Positions 6,981 to 10,496 of a stretch of 10,496 nt of DNA are shown here, one piece after another (within the stretch, counting starts at the first letter, position 1; each line of letters starts with the position of its first letter). The position numbers and the translations under genes are program-made. The DNA is from JAJZQH01 sp041658465 (lineage in GTDB: Bacteria; UBA10199; 2-02-FULL-44-16; JAAZCA01): NCBI GenBank assembly GCA_041658465.1, contig JBBAAC010000074.1, forward strand, positions 1 to 10,496, read 5' to 3'. Under the pieces are notes generated by a model. That model saw nothing but the letters and a program-made list of their open reading frames with translations, did not search any database and was not told where the DNA came from.

Positions 6981-8561
6981 TTAGGCGTAAACTCGGTAAT
7001 CGATATCAGGGAATATATTGTCCTTCCACTCGAGTTCTCCCACGAAATTCATGTCGAGTTGGAAATTCTTTATGTCCTCATACAGCTTCGTGAATCGCCA
7101 TATGTGGTCCTTCGTGCGCTTGACCGCGTATTCCACCATGGTGCCGCTGTTCATGATGAAGGCCCAGTCGGAGGACTGCGCGAGCAGGAGCTCGCGGGCC
7201 ATCTGATTTAGCGCGCGCCTGAGGTTGTCGTCCGGCGTGGCGTGGGCGCGGGCCAGCTCGCTCATTCGGAAAGCGGCTTCATGGAGATGACGATAGATCC
7301 AGTCGTTCGTCCCGTTGCACCAGACCTCCGCATAGCCCTTGTTACCCCAGCTGGATTCCGACGGCTGGCCGACCTGGTTCTTCGGATGCCAGCAGAGGTA
7401 CTCCCACGGCGTTATGAGCTTCACTTCCTTCTGGTCGCATGCGGTCTTGCGTATTACGAAGTTGAGCCAGTCGATCCCCTCGAACCACCAGTGGCCGAAG
7501 AGCTCCGCATCGTATGGGGCCACGAGGATTGGCGGCTTGCCCATCACGTCATTCAAGAACTCCACCTGGCGCTGACGGTTGAAGAGGAAGTTTCCGGCGT
7601 GAGAGGCCGCCGTCTCGCGTGCTTCATGCGGGCTGTACGGCATCTTGTGATCGGTTGCACCCGTGATGCGGTAGTACTTGAAACCGGTCATGATGCGTAT
7701 GCCGTCGCGGTGGATATACGGACGCACGTATTCGAAATCCAGATCAAAGCCCACGTCGCGATAGAAGTCCCTGTACCGAAAGTCGCCAGGGTAGCCTTCC
7801 TTTGCGCTCCAAACCTGTTTCGACGACTCGTAGTCGCGGCCGAACGCGGCTGTGCCAGACGGGCAGTAGAGCGGCGTATAGACTCCGTACTTCGGCCGCG
7901 AATCCGCGTGCAGGATCGCGTGCGAATCAGCGATGAAGAAGCGGATTCCGTTGTCCCAGAGCACTTCGTCGAGTCCCGGAAAGAAACCGCATTCAGGGAG
8001 CCAGATCCCGCGCGGCTTCGTGCCCATGTGCTTCTCGTGCAGTTCGCACGCCACGCGGATCTGCGCGCGGATCGCCTCGGGCGATATGCGAAGCAGAGGC
8101 AGAAATCCGTGCGTCGCCCCGCAGGTCATCACCTCGATCTTGCCCAGTTGCTGAAAGTGGCGGAAACCCGCGACCAGGTTGCGGCCCCATCTCTCCTCGA
8201 AGAGCCAGCGGGCGCGATGAAGCCGGTGATGGTACATCTCCACCGCCGGCCGGAACGCGGGATCGTGCTGCGTACGGTGGAGCTCCTTATTGGAGAGATC
8301 GATCATCTTCCACAGGTGCTTCAGGTAGCGTTCCTGCAGGAGCCCGTCCGTCATCATGGACATGAGCGGAGGAGTGAGAGACATCGTGAAACGGAAGTCG
8401 ATGCCGTCGCCCACCAGTCCCTCGCACATGTCGAGCAGCGGGATGTACGTCTCCGTCATACCCTCGAAGAACCACTGCTCCTCGAGGAATTCCTCATGCT
8501 CGGGGTGCCGAACATACGGGAGATGCGCGTGCAGTACGAATGAAAGATAGCCTTTCGTCAC
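6981..8561 (-). CDS. GH57 family 1,4-alpha-glucan branching-type enzyme (DUF1957 C-terminal region)
   Basis: Family GH57 branching enzymes cut an alpha-1,4-glucan and rejoin the piece through an alpha-1,6 bond, as in glycogen synthesis. From the GTG at 8561 the product has 526 residues, close to short bacterial members of about 520. Motifs: FVLHAHLPYVRHPEHEEFLEE (8-28), MTCGATHGFLPLL (145-157), GIWLPECGFFPGLDEVL (185-201; presumed nucleophile Glu190), APYDAELFGHWWFEG (348-362; presumed acid/base Asp351), WGNKGYAEVWCNGTNDWIYRHLHEA (405-429) and SSDWAFIMNSGTM (463-475). The GTG start follows GAGGA by 5 bases and puts KGYLSFVLHAHLP at the N-terminus as usual. A GTG at 8624 would overlap the DUF4912 gene and has no ribosome site. 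It lies 41 bp after the DUF4912 gene and 6 bp before the kinase. Amylase or 4-alpha-glucanotransferase activity cannot be excluded from sequence. Confidence 0.92.
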   Translation of the reverse strand: MTKGYLSFVLHAHLPYVRHPEHEEFLEEQWFFEGMTETYIPLLDMCEGLVGDGIDFRFTMSLTPPLMSMMTDGLLQERYLKHLWKMIDLSNKELHRTQHDPAFRPAVEMYHHRLHRARWLFEERWGRNLVAGFRHFQQLGKIEVMTCGATHGFLPLLRISPEAIRAQIRVACELHEKHMGTKPRGIWLPECGFFPGLDEVLWDNGIRFFIADSHAILHADSRPKYGVYTPLYCPSGTAAFGRDYESSKQVWSAKEGYPGDFRYRDFYRDVGFDLDFEYVRPYIHRDGIRIMTGFKYYRITGATDHKMPYSPHEARETAASHAGNFLFNRQRQVEFLNDVMGKPPILVAPYDAELFGHWWFEGIDWLNFVIRKTACDQKEVKLITPWEYLCWHPKNQVGQPSESSWGNKGYAEVWCNGTNDWIYRHLHEAAFRMSELARAHATPDDNLRRALNQMARELLLAQSSDWAFIMNSGTMVEYAVKRTKDHIWRFTKLYEDIKNFQLDMNFVGELEWKDNIFPDIDYRVYA

Positions 8562-8566
8562 AGTTG

Positions 8567-8571
8567 TCCTC
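8567..8571 (-). promoter_or_regulatory. Ribosome binding site deciding the GTG start of the GH57 gene
   Basis: GAGGA on the minus strand sits 5 bases before the GTG at 8559-8561. It favours that start over the GTG at 8624, which lacks a comparable site and would add 21 residues (RDARLKRNHGR and so on) not expected before the GH57 fold. Confidence 0.6.
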
Positions 8572-8597
8572 GAAGCTGAATTTGTGCGGCCATGGTT

Positions 8598-8610
8598 GCG
8601 CTTCAAGCGC
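8598..8610. repeat. Short inverted repeat over the DUF4912 stop codon
   Basis: GCGCTTCAAGCGC is an inverted repeat centred at 8604 that spans the DUF4912 stop codon (8603-8605 on the minus strand). It could form a 5-bp stem with a 3-base loop in the mRNA. No U-run follows, so it is not an intrinsic terminator. It might be an mRNA processing or stability site, or chance in GC-rich DNA. Confidence 0.35.
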
Positions 8611-9643
8611 GCGTCCCGGACCACAGGGAGCTGCCGGATGGAGATTCGCCGATCCCTCCCCCGCGCAGCAGAGAGACATCGTAGAACACGGCCTCGACGC
8701 TCGAGCCGGCTATGGATGCCATCCGGCCGCGCATCAGGAGGTCGTAGAAATAGGGCCCGAGTATTTTCTTGAGCAGAGCCATGTCCGCGTCTGTGTACTC
8801 TTCGATGTCTGATATAAGCTTGTCACCTGCCGGCGAGACCACCATCCACTTGATCGGCCCCGGCTTTGCCAGCGACTGCGGCGGGAGCCTCATTATGTTG
8901 GAGCGCGCGATGCAAATGAAATGCCCCGCCTGGTTCTTTACGCCGATGTCCAGGCAGAGCAGCTGATCCGGATGAGAGAGCCGCAAATACCAGTTGCCGA
9001 GCCTGTCAAATACCTCAACGTCCCAGCGATGCGATTGCTCGGGAACTCCGGTGTCTGTGATGTCGTAGAAGCGCAGCGTGAGTTTTGCATCACCGCCTAA
9101 CTGCCGGCGCGCATCGTTCAGCGCTTCCTGGCGTACCTCCCAGTAAGTAAAAACAAAGCGCGGGTCCACGACAAGCAGTACCGCGCGATCCTTGCCGTAC
9201 TCATATGGGATCTCTTGGGCTGCCATCGCTGTGCCGTTATGCTGGACGCCGATGTCGAACTTGGTCGCCTCGCCCGCGGCTATCTCAGTTCCTTCCGGCA
9301 CGACGTGACTTACGATGCGTTCAAAGACTTCGGTGTCAGCGGGCCTGCCGGCCGAATATGCGCGTCCGGGTCTCGCGGCCCGCGTCTTTGCCTTTGCCGA
9401 TTTGATTGACACGGTCTTTTTCGCCGCAGGGCGCGCTGCCCTGGCTTTTTTCGGAGCTGCCATCGGTCGCTTCATGGGCTTCTCCGCTGCGGTCTTGCGC
9501 TTTTTTGCAGGGGCCGCGGAAGACTTCTTTGTCTTCTTCTTTGTCGGTTTTATCTTCTTGGCCAACGGCTTTTTCTTGGCGGAATTCCGCTTTGCTGCAG
9601 CGGAAACCTTCTTGGATTTTTTTGCAGGCTTCGCTCTGATCAT
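8603..9643 (-). CDS. DUF4912 domain protein with a histone-H1-like Lys/Ala/Pro-rich N-terminal tail
   Basis: The product has 346 residues. Residues 1-100 are a low-complexity basic tail (e.g. KKPLAKKIKPTKKKTKKSS at 24-42) without the hydrophobic core of a folded domain. Residues 146-300 match DUF4912: PYEYGKDRAVLLVVDPRFVFTYWEV (147-170 region), then LTLRFYDITD (188-197), WDVEVFDRLGNWYLRLSH (207-224) and FICIARSNIMRLPP (242-255). DUF4912 has no firmly known function; family members often lie beside GH57 enzymes, as here. I infer a partner in alpha-glucan metabolism, with the tail binding a polyanion such as nucleic acid. The ATG at 9643 is chosen because GGGGGAAGAGAG precedes it. The longer frame from 9715 adds 24 non-basic residues and has no ribosome site. 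The tail has many Ser/Thr residues that the kinase two genes downstream could target (inference). Confidence 0.9.
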   Translation of the reverse strand: MIRAKPAKKSKKVSAAAKRNSAKKKPLAKKIKPTKKKTKKSSAAPAKKRKTAAEKPMKRPMAAPKKARAARPAAKKTVSIKSAKAKTRAARPGRAYSAGRPADTEVFERIVSHVVPEGTEIAAGEATKFDIGVQHNGTAMAAQEIPYEYGKDRAVLLVVDPRFVFTYWEVRQEALNDARRQLGGDAKLTLRFYDITDTGVPEQSHRWDVEVFDRLGNWYLRLSHPDQLLCLDIGVKNQAGHFICIARSNIMRLPPQSLAKPGPIKWMVVSPAGDKLISDIEEYTDADMALLKKILGPYFYDLLMRGRMASIAGSSVEAVFYDVSLLRGGGIGESPSGSSLWSGTRA

Positions 9644-9648
9644 CTCTC

Positions 9649-9655
9649 TTCCCCC
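9649..9655 (-). promoter_or_regulatory. Ribosome binding site deciding the DUF4912 start
   Basis: Purine-rich GGGGGAA, followed by GAGAG, lies on the minus strand directly ahead of the ATG at 9643. It supports that start over the ATG at 9715, which has no such site. Confidence 0.6.
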
Positions 9656-9674
9656 GAAGAATGCCGTCGCTTCG

Positions 9675-9702
9675 CTTATACCAAGATCCAGCGAGAAAGC
9701 AA
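9675..9702 (-). promoter_or_regulatory. Candidate sigma-70-like promoter for the five-gene leftward unit
   Basis: On the minus strand, TTGCTT (9697-9702) and TATAAG (9675-9680) are separated by 16 bases. The -10 box matches the consensus at 5 of 6 positions and the -35 box at 3 of 6. Transcription would begin near 9668, giving a leader of about 25 bases before the ATG at 9643 that includes the ribosome site. If this promoter is real, the longer DUF4912 frame from 9715 would not be on the transcript. The match is only moderate. Confidence 0.3.
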
Positions 9703-9848
9703 TCAGCAGATGCACGCGAATGCGTCTGATTCCACCAAGTTAGCAAGAAAGCAAGATCAAACTTCCTCTTATTTCTATTTTTCCGGCGTTTCCTCATTAT
9801 CGCCGATGATTTCTTGTTATTTTTGGGAGTACGTCATATCTTTGCCTC

Positions 9849-10496
9849 ATGAGACAGCAAGGAAAGGGAAAATCACCGACATTTCACGGCAAAAAACATG
9901 GTCGCAGGGGCAGGCGGCCAGGTAAACGGGAGCGAGCGCTCGTCGGGGAAGAGGGCCGTCTCAAGGAGCGCGCGGACTCGGCGGTCGCGGGCGAGCTCAG
10001 GCTTCATCGCGATGGCTACGGGTTCGTAGTGCCGATGGATGGCGGCACAGACCTCTTCGTCCCTGCCAAGTTCATTGGAGATGCCCTGCATACCGATCTC
10101 GTGGAGGCCCGGGTCGTGGCCGAGAGCCGCGGCAAGCGGGAAGGACGAATCGTCAAGGTCGTGGAACACAGGGTGCAGAAGCTCATGGGCCGACTCGAGC
10201 GGCATGGCCGCTTGTTCCAGGTCGTTGCCGACGATCGCCGCGTGCATCACCGCATAATCGTTGCGCCGGACAAGCTGTCGGGCGCCCGCGACGGTCAGAA
10301 CGTGATCGTGCACATACTGAAATACCCCGAAGGCGATCAGCCGATGCAGGGCGAGGTGGTCCAGATATTGGGCAATCGCGGAGAAGAGGAGACGGAACGG
10401 GAGGCGGTAGTGGCGAGGCACCAGCTCCGCCGCGAGTTCAACCGGGCCGCCTTAGGCGAGGCAAAGTCAACGCGCAGTCTCATGACCGAGGAGGAG
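9849..10496 (+). CDS. rnr: Ribonuclease R, N-terminal part (3' end outside the window)
   Basis: RNase R is a 3'-to-5' processive exoribonuclease that degrades structured RNA and takes part in RNA quality control. The frame is open from the ATG at 9849 to the window edge, 216 residues. Residues 1-45 are a basic tail (GKKHGRRGRRPGKRERA). Then comes the cold-shock-like OB domain (GELRLHRDGYGFVVPMDGGTDLFVPAKFIGDALHTDLVEARV, 48-89), and a second OB-like segment about 100-175 (GRIVKVVEHR, HHRIIVAPDKLSGARDGQNVIVHI, GEVVQILG). This order is typical of RNase R/VacB. The catalytic RNB and S1 domains would follow outside the window, so activity cannot be judged. An in-frame stop at 9807-9809 excludes a longer ATG/GTG/TTG start. 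The nearest Shine-Dalgarno-like GGGAG (9825-9829) is 19 bases upstream, too far to be typical. Confidence 0.9.
   Translation, partial: MRQQGKGKSPTFHGKKHGRRGRRPGKRERALVGEEGRLKERADSAVAGELRLHRDGYGFVVPMDGGTDLFVPAKFIGDALHTDLVEARVVAESRGKREGRIVKVVEHRVQKLMGRLERHGRLFQVVADDRRVHHRIIVAPDKLSGARDGQNVIVHILKYPEGDQPMQGEVVQILGNRGEEETEREAVVARHQLRREFNRAALGEAKSTRSLMTEEE

Larger units (their letters stand above)
9644..9848. other. Divergent intergenic region between the DUF4912 gene and rnr
   Basis: This 205-bp gap is clearly more AT-rich than the genes around it and separates two genes transcribed away from each other, so it should hold promoters for both. A candidate for the leftward unit is listed separately. 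For the rightward gene I see T-rich stretches (for example 9811-9824) but no convincing -35/-10 pair. I see no long inverted repeat, RNA gene or recognisable riboswitch. Confidence 0.6.

Noticed and set aside
7242..8543. 433-aa plus-strand open frame opposite the GH57 gene
   Set aside because: Antisense shadow of a GC-rich gene. The minus strand carries all GH57 motifs, and the plus-strand translation resembles no family I know.
9338..9357. AGCGGGCCTGCC shared with the repeat region near 1119
   Set aside because: It lies inside the DUF4912 coding frame (SAGRPA), and the following bases do not continue the palindrome; chance in GC-rich DNA is the simpler reading.
9336..9797. 153-aa minus-strand frame rich in Lys/Arg overlapping the DUF4912 start
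   Set aside because: It is the out-of-frame reading of the Lys-codon-rich tail; the DUF4912 frame has the ribosome site and a conserved domain.

Overview
The window is GC-rich, densely coded bacterial DNA. It looks like ordinary chromosome and not a phage, plasmid or island: I see no integrase, transposase, tRNA, rRNA or CRISPR array. The organism cannot be named from this sequence. A large kinase-ATPase-TPR protein, a GH57 plus DUF4912 pair and REP-like palindromes between genes would fit an uncultured deltaproteobacterium-like (Myxococcota-type) lineage, but that is a weak inference.

Layout, left to right. (1) 1-1083, plus strand: the C-terminal third or so of the disaggregase ClpB, cut by the window edge. 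(2) 1084-1249: a convergent gap holding two inverted REP-like units and two copies of a 20-bp palindrome, one of which appears to be inserted inside a REP-like arm. (3) 9643 down to 1250, minus strand: five co-directional genes with short gaps (41, 6, 27 and 13 bp), probably one transcription unit. In transcription order they are a DUF4912 protein with a histone-H1-like basic tail, a GH57 alpha-glucan branching-type enzyme, a 1098-residue Ser/Thr kinase-STAND ATPase-TPR regulator, proB and proA. (4) 9644-9848: a divergent intergenic region. (5) 9849-10496, plus strand: the N-terminal part of RNase R, running off the right edge.

How the genes may work together. DUF4912 proteins are often found beside GH57 branching enzymes, so the first two genes probably serve storage alpha-glucan (glycogen-like) metabolism. 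The kinase starts 6 bp after the GH57 stop, so it may be co-translated with that pair and could regulate it; this is inference. ProB and ProA catalyse the first two steps from glutamate toward proline and sit downstream, perhaps only as co-transcribed neighbours. ClpB and RNase R are stress and housekeeping functions on the flanks.

The best candidates for something new are the sugar-metabolism/kinase cluster, the unusual active-site residues of the kinase-ATPase, and the nested palindromic element. I found no complete undescribed defence or mobile system.
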